DNA from: Oscillospiraceae bacterium
Lineage (GTDB): Bacteria; Bacillota; Clostridia; Oscillospirales; Ruminococcaceae
Assembly: GCA_017518255.1 (NCBI GenBank)
Contig: JAFWVK010000063.1
Location: forward strand, 1 to 64,000
DNA: 64,000 bases
Direction: 5' to 3'
Below the pieces are notes generated by a model. The model was not told the DNA's origin and ran no database searches. It saw nothing but the letters and a program-made list of their open reading frames with translations. Both the position numbers and the translations under genes were made by a program. This document shows, piece by piece, positions 16,841-25,343 of this stretch (its first letter is position 1; every line of letters begins with the position of its first letter).

Positions 16841-16872
16841 CCGCAGATTTATAAATCTGCGGGGTATTTTTC
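16841..16872 (+). terminator. Terminator of the zinc-ribbon gene
   Basis: A perfect palindrome at 16841-16862 (CCGCAGATTT plus its complement) is followed by GGTATTTTT. Confidence 0.9.
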
Positions 16873-16902
16873 GTACAGAGTGCATCAGTTTTTTGAAAAC
16901 AA

Positions 16903-17541
16903 TCAGGTTCCTTCTGTCAGGAGCAGCCTCGTTTCGATTTCTTTGTCAGCCAGTTTTCGGAAGGTTTCGCCGTCGCTTGTTTTTCCGACAATAGAGCCGT
17001 AATGAATCGGGACGGCAATCCGGGGCTTGATGGAATTGACAAGCGCAGCGGCTTCTTTGGCGTTCATGGTAAACGTACCGCCGATCGGCACAAGGGCAAT
17101 GTCACACTTGACAGCTTTGGCTTCTTTGACGGCATCCGTATCGCCGGCGGCATAAATCCGCTGTCCGTCTGCCGTAATAATATATCCCAGATTTCCGCTT
17201 GATTTGGGGTGAAACGGTTTCAGAATATTATAGGCAGGAACAGTCTCAACAGGAATTCCCTTCACAATGCTTTTCTCACCGGGCGACAGGAGTAAAATAT
17301 TTGTGTATTCCGTCTTTGCAAGCTGTTTTGCCATGTTTTTCGGCGCAACAAGCAATGTATCGGGCTTGCTGACTTTCCGGATATCTTCCGGAGAAAAGTG
17401 GTCATAGTGGTCATGCGTGATAAAAATGATATCGGCATCATGCGGTTCATCCTTAATCTTGAACGGATCAAACCGAATGACTGTATCAGCGGATTCCACG
17501 CAGATGCTGCTTTGCGTGTTGACAGTGATTTCCGGCTTCAT
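16903..17541 (-). CDS. MBL-fold metal-dependent hydrolase (UlaG-like)
   Basis: The 212-residue cytoplasmic protein has the metallo-beta-lactamase signature THDHYDHFSPED, a downstream Asp in YAAGDTDAV, and a His in VPIHYGSIVG. These are the usual ligands of a two-metal site. The short, compact form resembles the UlaG/YtkL-like group. Substrates in this group vary (lactones, phosphoesters), and nothing here fixes one. The start lies 21 nt after the DUF5131 fusion gene on the same strand, with CCTTTT-type ribosome-site spacing, so the two genes form an operon. Confidence 0.85.
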   Translation of the reverse strand: MKPEITVNTQSSICVESADTVIRFDPFKIKDEPHDADIIFITHDHYDHFSPEDIRKVSKPDTLLVAPKNMAKQLAKTEYTNILLLSPGEKSIVKGIPVETVPAYNILKPFHPKSSGNLGYIITADGQRIYAAGDTDAVKEAKAVKCDIALVPIGGTFTMNAKEAAALVNSIKPRIAVPIHYGSIVGKTSDGETFRKLADKEIETRLLLTEGT

Positions 17542-17562
17542 ATCAAATTTCTCCTTTTGCGA

Positions 17563-18684
17563 TTATGTTGTTAATTCTTCTGAAATCCACTGCATCAGAA
17601 CTTCGACAATATATGCTTGTTCGCAGTCTGTCAGAATTTTTCCGGCAGGGATATGATGCCATTTTTCCAGACAGCTCCGGCAGCAGCAGGCAGTTGCGTG
17701 CTGCGCAGAAAAAACCGGATGTCCTTTCATCGGAGTCTGTTTTCCGTCATGTTCAGGGTTCTCCGGCGAAAGACGTTTTGCAACAAAATCCGCGGCATGT
17801 CTGCGAATGATATCCAAACCTTTCTCTTGGATATACGTCCTGTCCTGATCTGTCAGATGAAAGCGGCTTCTGAAATCCGATTTGCGCAGTCCGGCAAACA
17901 GTGCGCCGCGCTCCGGAAGCTGATATTTGATCGCATTTGCCGAGCCGGTTCCAGGGATATAGCTGTAACCGGATTTTTTTGCCTGTGGCATCTGCAGCTT
18001 TCGATCAATTCGATAAATTTTCCCGTCTTTTGCAAACAATGCCCCTGTTTGCTTAAAATAAAACGGAATACCGCAGCGAATACATTCTCTGCGGATCTCC
18101 TGAATCCACCGGAAGTCGCAGAGCCGGGCATGATCGCCGGATTCTCCGCCGCAGGTGACATGTTCGATCAATCCTGTTTCCAGATATTTTTGCATTTGAA
18201 TCCCGCCGAGCAGCGGTTCACAGATAATTTCTCTGTGTCTAATCGGAAGATTCAGCAGAATCGGCAGTCTGTAATCCGTTCTGTCCTGATTTTCACAGGT
18301 GCTGCAAATTGTCACATGATCCCAGCCGTCGCCCCAGTCCGGCGGGATGCACTGAGCAAAGCGGTCAATTCTTTTGGTAATGATATGAAACTGCAAATCT
18401 TTTCGCTGACGTATCATATCCCAGCAGTCCTGACGCCAGTCATCTGCCAGATCCAGGAAGAAATCAGAGGTCATGCAGGTAAATACAACTCCGTCTTCTG
18501 CGGTCAGCTTATACAGACCCTGCCGGTTCTTTTTCAGCGGGAGGTTATAATCTCCTGTCTTTGCAACAACTGAAGCGTCTTTTCCGATGCTTTCGTCCCG
18601 GCGGTAAACATAGCAATTTGCGCAGCCGGGGCTAATTTTGCGGCATCCGTGCCACGGATTCCAGACAGCCATGCCATAGATCAC
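17563..18684 (-). CDS. DUF5131 (phage Gp37/Gp68-type) fused to a DUF4186 domain
   Basis: The first about 240 residues show WNPWHGCRKISPGCANCYV, with the CxxxxxxxCxxCY cluster typical of DUF5131/Gp37Gp68 proteins. That family resembles radical SAM enzymes but has no assigned reaction. From about residue 275 a second module appears with GKQTPMKGHPVFSAQHATA and CCRSCLEKWH, which I recognise as DUF4186. Total length is 373 residues. The start is a GTG at 18684; an ATG at 18672 is an alternative. It is co-transcribed with the MBL hydrolase. Phage ancestry of the first domain is likely. The joint function is unknown. Confidence 0.8.
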   Translation of the reverse strand: MIYGMAVWNPWHGCRKISPGCANCYVYRRDESIGKDASVVAKTGDYNLPLKKNRQGLYKLTAEDGVVFTCMTSDFFLDLADDWRQDCWDMIRQRKDLQFHIITKRIDRFAQCIPPDWGDGWDHVTICSTCENQDRTDYRLPILLNLPIRHREIICEPLLGGIQMQKYLETGLIEHVTCGGESGDHARLCDFRWIQEIRRECIRCGIPFYFKQTGALFAKDGKIYRIDRKLQMPQAKKSGYSYIPGTGSANAIKYQLPERGALFAGLRKSDFRSRFHLTDQDRTYIQEKGLDIIRRHAADFVAKRLSPENPEHDGKQTPMKGHPVFSAQHATACCCRSCLEKWHHIPAGKILTDCEQAYIVEVLMQWISEELTT

Positions 18685-18711
18685 CGTTCCTTACCGATAG
18701 TTTCTTTCTAT

Positions 18712-18740
18712 ATTGTAGCATACTTTGTGAAAAAAAACAA
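18712..18740 (-). promoter_or_regulatory. Promoter of the DUF5131/MBL operon
   Basis: TTGTTT (18735-18740) and TACAAT (18712-18717) on the minus strand are 17 bp apart, about 28 bp upstream of the GTG start. Confidence 0.65.
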
Positions 18741-18808
18741 TGGGTTCAGGAAAAATGATTCTGCCGGTAAGCGTATCAGAAGTAGATAAAGCAGTATAAA
18801 CAGAGAAT

Positions 18809-18840
18809 GCGGGGATTCTTTCCTGTAAAAGAATCCCCGC
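18809..18840 (-). terminator. Terminator of the Cys-rich peptide gene
   Basis: A perfect 13-bp stem (18809-18821 with 18828-18840) starts 11 nt after the peptide stop codon. The tail is ATTCTCTGTTT. Confidence 0.8.
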
Positions 18841-18851
18841 ATAACGAAGGA

Positions 18852-18920
18852 TCAGCAGCACCCGCCGCAGATATTTCTCAGAAATGCACAAAGTGACTGA
18901 AACCAGTTATTGCAGCACAT
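18852..18920 (-). CDS. 22-residue Cys-rich peptide
   Basis: A very short frame begins MCCNNWFQSL and ends CGGCC. It has six cysteines in 22 residues (pairs near both ends) around a hydrophobic, aromatic centre. It is supported by a complete expression unit: a consensus promoter (18958-18986), an AAGGAGG site 9-15 nt before the ATG, and a terminator just after the stop. The paired cysteines could bind a metal or form disulfides, or the peptide could sit in the membrane. It could also be a leader peptide, but no gene follows before the terminator. I do not recognise a described family. Confidence 0.6.
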   Translation of the reverse strand: MCCNNWFQSLCAFLRNICGGCC

Positions 18921-18957
18921 GAAAAGCAGCCTCCTTCCTCATATGTAGGATAAGACT

Positions 18958-18986
18958 ATTATAGCATTTCACGGCTTAGCTTTCAA
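18958..18986 (-). promoter_or_regulatory. Promoter of the Cys-rich peptide gene
   Basis: TTGAAA (18981-18986) and TATAAT (18958-18963) on the minus strand have 17-bp spacing. Confidence 0.8.
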
Positions 18987-19079
18987 TGCAAAAATACTGG
19001 AAACAGAGGAAAAGAATGCCTTTCAGGTGCAGCAGGGTGTTTTACTTTCATTCTAAAGTGCTGTATTCATTATCATATT

Positions 19080-20192
19080 TCAATCCCGTGAATGCTGTCT
19101 CCGTTCAAAACTGTTCTCAATGATACCGCCGCAAAGAATGCAGCCGTTATCATCATACAGAACTGCGGATTGACCCGGTGCAGCCGCTCTGACAGGCTGA
19201 TGAAAATGCAGAGCAAGCTTATTTCCGGTCAGAAATTCTGCTTCAGCAGCCTGCATCGCGTGATGATAGCGTATTTTTGCTTTCCCCAGAATAGGTTCAT
19301 CTGTTCTGATTTCCGGAATTCCCATAAATGCGAGATCGCTGATTATAACTGTATCGGAATAAAGCGATTGTTCGTCTCCGATGATAATTCTGTTATTTAT
19401 TGCATCAATCTGCCTGATATATGCCGGATATCCCAGCGATAAGCCGAGACCCTTGCGCTGCCCGACCGTATAATGATGAATTCCGGAATGTCTTCCGATA
19501 ATATTTCCGGACTCATCAGCAAAACTGCCTGTCTGCGGAGGATCACAAGTGATATGATTGTTTATAAAATCGGCATGTGTTCCGTCAGTCACAAAACATA
19601 TTTCCTGTGAATCTTTTTTATCGGCGACAGGAATTCCGGCTGCTTCGGCAATCCTGCGGACTTCCGCTTTTGTCAGGTTTTTGAGCGGCATCAGTGTTCG
19701 CTTCAGCTGCTCCTGTGTCAGTCGGTAAAGCATATAAGTCTGATCTTTCGGAATATGCTTTGCCTGCTGCAAGGTGTATCTTCCGTTTGAAAGCTTTATT
19801 ACACCCGCATAATGACCCGTTGAGACATATTCTGCACCAAATCGGTCGGCAGCATCCAGCAAATTCTCCCACTTTATATATCGGTTGCACAGAATACAGG
19901 GGTTCGGTGTCTTTCCGCTGAGATATGAATGTATAAACGGCTCTGTGACAAACTGACGGAACTGATCCTGACAGTTCAGCACATAGTAGGGGATGTCCAG
20001 AGTATCGGCAATCATGCGTGCGTCTGTAATCTCACAGCAGCGGCTTTCTTTTCCGTCATCACCGGTCCATGTCCGCAGGGTGACTCCGATTACTTCATAT
20101 CCCGCAATTTTCAGAAGATACGCAGCTACGGCACTGTCTACTCCGCCGGACATTCCGACAACAGCGCGCTTTTTCGTGCATTTAGATAACAT
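19080..20192 (-). CDS. mnmA: tRNA 2-thiouridine(34) synthase MnmA
   Basis: This enzyme adds sulfur to U34 of tRNA-Lys, -Glu and -Gln. The P-loop is GMSGGVDSA at about residues 13-21. The catalytic cysteine is Cys99 in NPCILC; the second lies in SQEICFVTDG. The usual C-terminal barrel (VRAAAPGQSAVLYDD) closes the protein at 370 residues, the normal size. The ATG at 20192 overlaps the end of rrf2 by 11 nt; upstream GTG starts would deepen the overlap. Its place at the end of a suf operon suggests that SufS is its sulfur source, as YrvO is in Bacillus. Confidence 0.95.
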   Translation of the reverse strand: MLSKCTKKRAVVGMSGGVDSAVAAYLLKIAGYEVIGVTLRTWTGDDGKESRCCEITDARMIADTLDIPYYVLNCQDQFRQFVTEPFIHSYLSGKTPNPCILCNRYIKWENLLDAADRFGAEYVSTGHYAGVIKLSNGRYTLQQAKHIPKDQTYMLYRLTQEQLKRTLMPLKNLTKAEVRRIAEAAGIPVADKKDSQEICFVTDGTHADFINNHITCDPPQTGSFADESGNIIGRHSGIHHYTVGQRKGLGLSLGYPAYIRQIDAINNRIIIGDEQSLYSDTVIISDLAFMGIPEIRTDEPILGKAKIRYHHAMQAAEAEFLTGNKLALHFHQPVRAAAPGQSAVLYDDNGCILCGGIIENSFERRQHSRD

Positions 20193-20625
20193 AAAGATCC
20201 CAAACACTTTGTTTATGCTCACTGCACAGTGACATAAAATCCCGCAGTGTCATATTGTCCGTAAATCTTCTCAGCTGTTCATTGATCTTATTCCAGAAGC
20301 AGACATTAGCTGATTCTTTCAGTTCGCTCAGTCTGTCATCCTCATAATGTTCATTATCTGCAAGGAGAGAATTGTCAAGCGCGTCCAGTACATCTGTCAT
20401 CAAGATTTTATCAGCACTGCGGGACAGGCTGTATCCGCCGCCGGCTCCCTTAGTTGCTTTCAGAAGTCCGGCTTGTTTCAGGCGCATCAGAATTTGTTCC
20501 AGATATTTCTGAGATATGTTTTGCCTTTTGGCAATATCGGCGGTAGAAACTACGTTTTTTTCAGAATAAAACGCAATATCTGTCAGAGCTACCAGTCCGT
20601 ATTCGACTTTGGTTGAGATTCTCAT
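20182..20625 (-). CDS. Rrf2-family transcriptional regulator of the suf operon
   Basis: The 147-residue protein has the Rrf2 winged helix (MRISTKVEYGLVALTDIA, then QNISQKYLEQILMRLKQAGL and GAGGGYSLSR). IscR-type members bind a [2Fe-2S] cluster through three clustered cysteines and a His. Here only Cys109 and Cys134 exist, so that cluster site is not conserved. The gene sits between sufU (4-nt overlap) and mnmA, downstream in the operon rather than first. It probably autoregulates the operon from the candidate site near 25280, but what it senses is unclear. Confidence 0.88.
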   Translation of the reverse strand: MRISTKVEYGLVALTDIAFYSEKNVVSTADIAKRQNISQKYLEQILMRLKQAGLLKATKGAGGGYSLSRSADKILMTDVLDALDNSLLADNEHYEDDRLSELKESANVCFWNKINEQLRRFTDNMTLRDFMSLCSEHKQSVWDLYVI

Positions 20626-21053
20626 TTTGCACCTTCTTCCTTAAGCAGTTTTTCAAGAGTATCCCATCCGAGAAGTGCGCATTTGACTCTTGCAGGCATT
20701 TTTGAGATGTTTTGCAGCGCGCCTGCTTCTTCCAATTCGTCAATTTCTTCCTGTGAGATGTCACCGTTTATCATTTTTGAAAACAGTTCTTTCAGATGCA
20801 GTGCATCCTCCGTGCTTCTGCCGATTATGAGATCAAGCATAATGTCTGTCGATGCCTGTGAGATTGCGCAGCCGACCCCTGTAAAAGAGCCGTCTTTTAT
20901 AACCCCGTTTTCGATATTCAGATGAAGCGAAAGGCTGTCACCGCATGTTGGATTTAGTCCGTCATTTGAACAGGTTGCACAGGACAAATCATGAAGATGC
21001 ATCGGGTGCAGATTGTGGTCAATCAGCACTTCATTGTAAATATTATCCCCCAT
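20622..21053 (-). CDS. sufU: SufU, zinc-dependent sulfurtransferase/scaffold
   Basis: The 143-residue IscU-like protein has the conserved ligands Cys37 and Asp39 (NPTCGDS), Cys62 (GVGCAIS) and Cys125 (ARVKCALLGW). In Firmicutes SufU receives persulfide sulfur from SufS through a zinc site. An extra Cys25/Cys28 pair near the N-terminus is less usual. The characteristic SufU insertion between the second and third Cys is present (INGDISQEEIDELEEAGAL). It overlaps sufS by 11 nt upstream and rrf2 by 4 nt downstream, within one operon. Confidence 0.95.
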   Translation of the reverse strand: MGDNIYNEVLIDHNLHPMHLHDLSCATCSNDGLNPTCGDSLSLHLNIENGVIKDGSFTGVGCAISQASTDIMLDLIIGRSTEDALHLKELFSKMINGDISQEEIDELEEAGALQNISKMPARVKCALLGWDTLEKLLKEEGAK

Positions 21054-22272
21054 ATCCCATTCGCCTCCTGACTGTTTTCAGCGTGTCAATAAATCGTTCA
21101 ATATCTTTCTCTTCATTATAAAAAGCAAGACTCATTCTTGCCGTAGACTGCACGCCGATATGCTGATGAAGCGGCTGTGCACAGTGATGACCTGCCCGAA
21201 CAGCGATACCGTCTGCATCAAAGACTGCTGCGATATCGTGCGGATGAACACCGTCTACCGTAAACGTGATAATCCCGTTATGATCCTCCGAGTTCTCACT
21301 TCCTATGATGCTGACGTGTTCGATCCGTTTCATCTCATGAAACGCAAGGGCTGTCAGCTCTTTTTCACGCTGAACAATATTTTCAAAACCGATGCTCTCT
21401 ATATAGCCGATTGCAGCGCGAAGTCCCGCAGCACCGCCGGCATTCACCGTTCCGGCTTCAAACTTATGCGGAAGATCCGCATAGGTTGCATTTTCTCTTG
21501 TGACATATGCAATCATCTCGCCTCCGCTGAGGAACGGCGGCATTTGTTCAAGCAGTTCCTCACGCCCGTACAGCACACCGATTCCCATCGGAGCATACAG
21601 CTTATGTCCGGAGAATGCGAGAAAATCGACATCAAGATCCTCTACATCAACGGGTGCATGCGGTACGCTCTGTGCGCCGTCACAGACAATCCGTGTACCG
21701 TTTCTGTGACAGATTTCTGCAAATTCCCTGATCGGATTGAAACGTCCGAAGACATTGGATACCTGTGCGATTGCAAAAAGCCTGGTGTTCGGCGTAAGCG
21801 CAGCTTTCAGGTCTTCCGGAGAATATGCGCCCTGCCGGTCACATTCCAGAAATTTCAGTACAGAGCCGGTCTCTCTGGCGAGATTCTGCCACGGGAGGAG
21901 GTTGGAGTGATGCTCGGAGACTCCGACAAGAATCTCATCTCCTTCACGGATAAACGCTTTTCCGAAGCTGTACGCAATCAAATTCAGGCTCTCGGTTGCA
22001 TTTCTGGTAAAAATAATTTCTTTTGTACTTTTCGCACCGATAAATTTTCTCACAGCTTCACGGGCGTTCTCATATGCATCCGTTGCTTTGATGCTGAGTT
22101 CATACAGTCCGCGCAGAGGATTTGCATTCTCTTCGCTGTAATATTTCTCTACCGATCTCATTACCTGAATCGGCTTTTGTGTCGTTGCAGCATTATCCAG
22201 ATAGACTAGATCGGGATAATGCCTGAATACCGGAAAATCGGCTTTATACGGATTGTTATTCAAGATAATCAC
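21043..22272 (-). CDS. sufS: Cysteine desulfurase SufS
   Basis: This 409-residue type II (group SufS/CsdA) PLP enzyme turns cysteine into alanine plus enzyme persulfide. The PLP lysine is K224 in SGHKLYAPMG; the catalytic cysteine is C365 in AGHHCAQPL; and VSEHHSNLLPW stacks on the cofactor. Start sites are ambiguous. A GTG at 22272 overlaps sufD by 17 nt, while a TTG at 22263 has a better-placed GGGGTG. The product feeds SufU and the SufBCD scaffold, and probably MnmA. Confidence 0.96.
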   Translation of the reverse strand: MIILNNNPYKADFPVFRHYPDLVYLDNAATTQKPIQVMRSVEKYYSEENANPLRGLYELSIKATDAYENAREAVRKFIGAKSTKEIIFTRNATESLNLIAYSFGKAFIREGDEILVGVSEHHSNLLPWQNLARETGSVLKFLECDRQGAYSPEDLKAALTPNTRLFAIAQVSNVFGRFNPIREFAEICHRNGTRIVCDGAQSVPHAPVDVEDLDVDFLAFSGHKLYAPMGIGVLYGREELLEQMPPFLSGGEMIAYVTRENATYADLPHKFEAGTVNAGGAAGLRAAIGYIESIGFENIVQREKELTALAFHEMKRIEHVSIIGSENSEDHNGIITFTVDGVHPHDIAAVFDADGIAVRAGHHCAQPLHQHIGVQSTARMSLAFYNEEKDIERFIDTLKTVRRRMGYGG

Positions 22273-23065
22273 CCCACATCAGCGAACCGTAAATGTGTTT
22301 TTTTACCTGTTCGTTATCTATCTGCTCGATTACTTTCATGAGTTTGGACTTTGCAATAAGTTCATATGCTTTTTTCTCCGGGATTCCTCTTGATTTCATG
22401 TAGAAAATATGGCGTTCATCAATCCGCCCGATTGTTGCGCCGTGATTGCCGATGACATCTTCCTCAGCACAAAGAATTATCGGGACAGTCTTGTTCCGTA
22501 CATTTTTACTCAGGAGAATCACGTCCTCTTTCTCGTTTCCGGCAGCACCGACAGAACCGTGTTTGAAGTCAATCGTTCCCTTAAAGATTTTTCGGGCATT
22601 TTCCCGCAGCACACCGCTTACTGAGATATCCGATACACTCTTTCTGCCGTGATGGTTCGCAATCAGATTGATGTCAAGCTGATCGTCTTCCTTGAGATCA
22701 TAACCGATTTCGGCTGAAAAAAAGGCATTTTCGCCGTTTAGTTCCGTAATAATTTCACTGACAGTATCACTGCCGAGATATAATTGAAACAGGTTCAGCT
22801 TGGCATTCTCGGCAAGGTTAGCTTTCAGCTTTGAAACGGTCTGCGTTTTTCTGTCAAAAATCTGAATGAGTTTCAATCCTGCATTTTGTTCTAATACTAT
22901 ATTTGTTTCTGTATCCGTTTCCTTATATTGCACGATAACCTGATTTTCGCTGTCAGGTACAATGATATTTTCAGTTTCCATTCTCCGGATATCACGCTCT
23001 GTATCGTTCACGCCGAGTCTTTCAAATGTACGGACAGGGAGTATATTCAGTTTTGTTTTTGGCAT
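22256..23065 (-). CDS. sufD: SufD-like Fe-S scaffold subunit
   Basis: The 269-residue protein is shorter than enterobacterial SufD (about 420). It keeps the C-terminal SufBD beta-helix core: GSVGAAGNEKEDVILLSKNV, PIILCAEEDVIGNHGATIG and the terminal helices (YMKSRGIPEKKAYELIAKS). It partners SufB and SufC in the cluster-assembly complex. The N-terminal helical domain is reduced, a form common in Clostridia. It ends overlapping sufS and begins 12 nt after sufB. Confidence 0.9.
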   Translation of the reverse strand: MPKTKLNILPVRTFERLGVNDTERDIRRMETENIIVPDSENQVIVQYKETDTETNIVLEQNAGLKLIQIFDRKTQTVSKLKANLAENAKLNLFQLYLGSDTVSEIITELNGENAFFSAEIGYDLKEDDQLDINLIANHHGRKSVSDISVSGVLRENARKIFKGTIDFKHGSVGAAGNEKEDVILLSKNVRNKTVPIILCAEEDVIGNHGATIGRIDERHIFYMKSRGIPEKKAYELIAKSKLMKVIEQIDNEQVKKHIYGSLMWGDYLE

Positions 23066-23077
23066 AGCATTTCCTCC

Positions 23078-24487
23078 TCATCCAACACTTCCGTGCATTT
23101 CCAGCCCGATTAGATTATTCATTTCCACTGCATATTCCAGCGGAAGCTCTTTTGAAACATTGTCTGCAAATCCGCGAACAATCATTGCTCTTGCTTCTTC
23201 CTCGCATATACCTCTCGCCATCAGATAGAAGATTGCTTCATTGCTGATTCTTCCGATCTTCGCTTCATGTCCGATATCACATTGATCTGTTTTGGCGTCA
23301 ATAACCGGTACTGTGTCCGAACGCGAAATACGGTCAAGCATCAGTGATTCGCAGTTGACGGATGATTTGCTGCCGACCGCATTTTCGTTTACGGTCACAG
23401 CACTTCTGAATGTGCTTTTTCCGCCTGATTTGCTGATGGATTTTGTATTGATATAGGATGAAGTATCAGGTGCATTGTGGACAATCTTCGCGCCTGTATC
23501 GAGATCCTGACCTTCGCCGGCAAATGTGATTCCGGTGAATTCTGCACTTGCGCCTCTGCCGTTCAGGATGCTCATAGGGTAAAGATAGGAAACATGTGAA
23601 CCGAAACTGCCCGAAACCCATTCGATCTTTCCGCCCTCATCAACCAGCGCACGCTTTGTATTCAGATTATACATGTTTTTCGACCAGTTTTCAATCGTTG
23701 AATATCGCAGCGTTGCATTTTTTCCGACATACAGTTCCACACAGCCAGCGTGCAGACCGGCTTCGTAATACTTCGGTGCAGAACAACCTTCGATAAAGTG
23801 CAGGTATGCACCTTCTTCAAGAATAATCAGAGTATGCTCAAACTGACCGGCACCTTTTGCATTTAGCCGGAAATAGGACTGAAGCGGAATTTCAAGATGC
23901 ACATTTTTCGGAACATATACGAAAGATCCGCCTGACCAGACCGCGCCGTGCAGCGCCGCAAATTTATGATCTTCGGGAGGAACAAGTTTCATGAAATGCG
24001 AACGGATTATTTCTGCATACCGTTCATCATGCATCGCACTTTCAAGATCTGTGTAAATCACACCCGACTGTGCGACTTCTGCCCGAACATTGTGGTAAAC
24101 TAATTCTGAGTCATACTGCGCACCTACACCGGCAAGACTTTCCCGTTCTGCCTGGGGAATCCCCAGCTTTTCAAATGTCGATTTTATTTCTTCGGGAACA
24201 CTGTCCCAGTTAGTATTCATACGGCTTTTCGGGCGAATATAAGTGACAATATTGTCAAGATTCAGTCCGTCAATGGAAGCGCCCCAATGTACCATCGGTG
24301 TGCGGTGATAAATTTCAAGAGATTTGAGGCGAAATGCTCGCATCCAGTCAGGATCACCTTTCTCATCTGATATTTCACGGATAATCTCCGGTGAAATACC
24401 GCTTTCCAGAAAATCGTTTGCATCTTCTTCATAGCGAAAATCATACAGTGACCGGTCAATGTCTGAAACCTGTGTTTTTCTGCTCAT
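23078..24487 (-). CDS. sufB: SufB, Fe-S cluster scaffold
   Basis: The ATG at 24487 (MSRKTQVSDI), behind GAGAGG, is preferred to an upstream ATG inside sufC. At 469 residues it has the normal SufB length. Diagnostic stretches are VPKNVHLEIPLQSYF, HFIEGCSAPKY, NCESLMLD and DIGHEAKIGRISNEAIFYLM; the last two bear residues involved in cluster assembly on the SufB-SufD interface. SufB is the central scaffold of the SufBC2D complex. One nucleotide separates it from the sufC stop, so translation is coupled. Confidence 0.97.
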   Translation of the reverse strand: MSRKTQVSDIDRSLYDFRYEEDANDFLESGISPEIIREISDEKGDPDWMRAFRLKSLEIYHRTPMVHWGASIDGLNLDNIVTYIRPKSRMNTNWDSVPEEIKSTFEKLGIPQAERESLAGVGAQYDSELVYHNVRAEVAQSGVIYTDLESAMHDERYAEIIRSHFMKLVPPEDHKFAALHGAVWSGGSFVYVPKNVHLEIPLQSYFRLNAKGAGQFEHTLIILEEGAYLHFIEGCSAPKYYEAGLHAGCVELYVGKNATLRYSTIENWSKNMYNLNTKRALVDEGGKIEWVSGSFGSHVSYLYPMSILNGRGASAEFTGITFAGEGQDLDTGAKIVHNAPDTSSYINTKSISKSGGKSTFRSAVTVNENAVGSKSSVNCESLMLDRISRSDTVPVIDAKTDQCDIGHEAKIGRISNEAIFYLMARGICEEEARAMIVRGFADNVSKELPLEYAVEMNNLIGLEMHGSVG

Positions 24488-24488
24488 T

Positions 24489-25235
24489 TTATACCTCTCC
24501 GATATATTTTTCAAAGCCGTTCGCAAGCACATCGGCTGCAAGCTGACCGTCTCCCTCTTTTACGATTCTGCCGTTTGAAAGGATATGAGTGCAGTCAACA
24601 TGAAGTTCTTCGAGAATTTTGGTGTTATGAGTAATGATTATAAGCGCACCGTTCACTGTTTTACGGTATTCTTCAATCCCTTTGGAAACTATTTTTACGG
24701 CATCTACATCAAGTCCCGAATCGGTTTCATCCAAAATTGCCAGCTTCGGCTGCAGCATCAGAAGCTGTAAAATCTCGGCTTTTTTCTTTTCTCCGCCTGA
24801 AAAGCCGACATTCAGGTCGCGTTCTGCATAAGAAAAGTCCATGCTGAGTGTTTCCATTGCAGCTTTCAGCTTTTTTTTATGCTCCCACAGCTTGATTCTC
24901 ATGCCGGTCTGCTGTTCGAGCGCGTTCCGCAGAAACTCTGAAAGCGTAATGCCGGGAATTTCAATCGGATTCTGAAAAGAGAGAAATATCCCGCGCTTCG
25001 CACGTTTGTCTGCACTTTCGTTTGTAATATTCTCACCGTCAAAGTATATATTTCCGTCTGTCACGGTGTATTCGGGACTGCCCATAATCGTGCTTCCGAG
25101 CGTAGATTTTCCGGCACCGTTCTGTCCCATCAGGACATGCGTTTCACCTTCCGATACGGAAAGTGAAATTCCGTGGAGAAGCTCTTTGCCTTCGATTCCG
25201 GCGGAGAGATTTTGGATTCTCAGTAATTCAGACAT
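24489..25235 (-). CDS. sufC: SufC, ATPase of the Suf complex
   Basis: The 248-residue ABC-type ATPase has Walker A GQNGAGKST, a signature region FSGGEKKKAEILQ, Walker B LAILDETDSGLD and the switch His in IIITHNTKIL. SufC lacks membrane partners and instead energises SufB-SufD rearrangement during cluster assembly. It is the first gene of the sufCBDSU-rrf2-mnmA operon, expressed from a promoter at 25270-25299. Confidence 0.97.
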   Translation of the reverse strand: MSELLRIQNLSAGIEGKELLHGISLSVSEGETHVLMGQNGAGKSTLGSTIMGSPEYTVTDGNIYFDGENITNESADKRAKRGIFLSFQNPIEIPGITLSEFLRNALEQQTGMRIKLWEHKKKLKAAMETLSMDFSYAERDLNVGFSGGEKKKAEILQLLMLQPKLAILDETDSGLDVDAVKIVSKGIEEYRKTVNGALIIITHNTKILEELHVDCTHILSNGRIVKEGDGQLAADVLANGFEKYIGEV

Positions 25236-25269
25236 ATCATCAAGCCTTTCTTTATGAAATGGATTGTTT

Positions 25270-25299
25270 CTTATAATCCCTATCGAAATAGTATGTTAA
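25270..25299 (-). promoter_or_regulatory. suf operon promoter with candidate Rrf2 operator
   Basis: TTAACA (25294-25299) and TATAAG (25270-25275) on the minus strand are 18 bp apart. A short dyad, CTAT-N4-ATAG at 25280-25291, lies in the spacer, where a bound Rrf2 protein would block polymerase. The operator call is inference. Confidence 0.5.
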
Positions 25300-25343
25300 T
25301 TCTACAACAAAAACGGTACCATGTCAAGCTTTTCTTTACAAAA

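Noticed and set aside
18691..18891. 66-codon minus-strand frame near the Cys-rich peptide
   Set aside because: It has no ribosome site, runs through the peptide gene's terminator hairpin and overlaps the next promoter.
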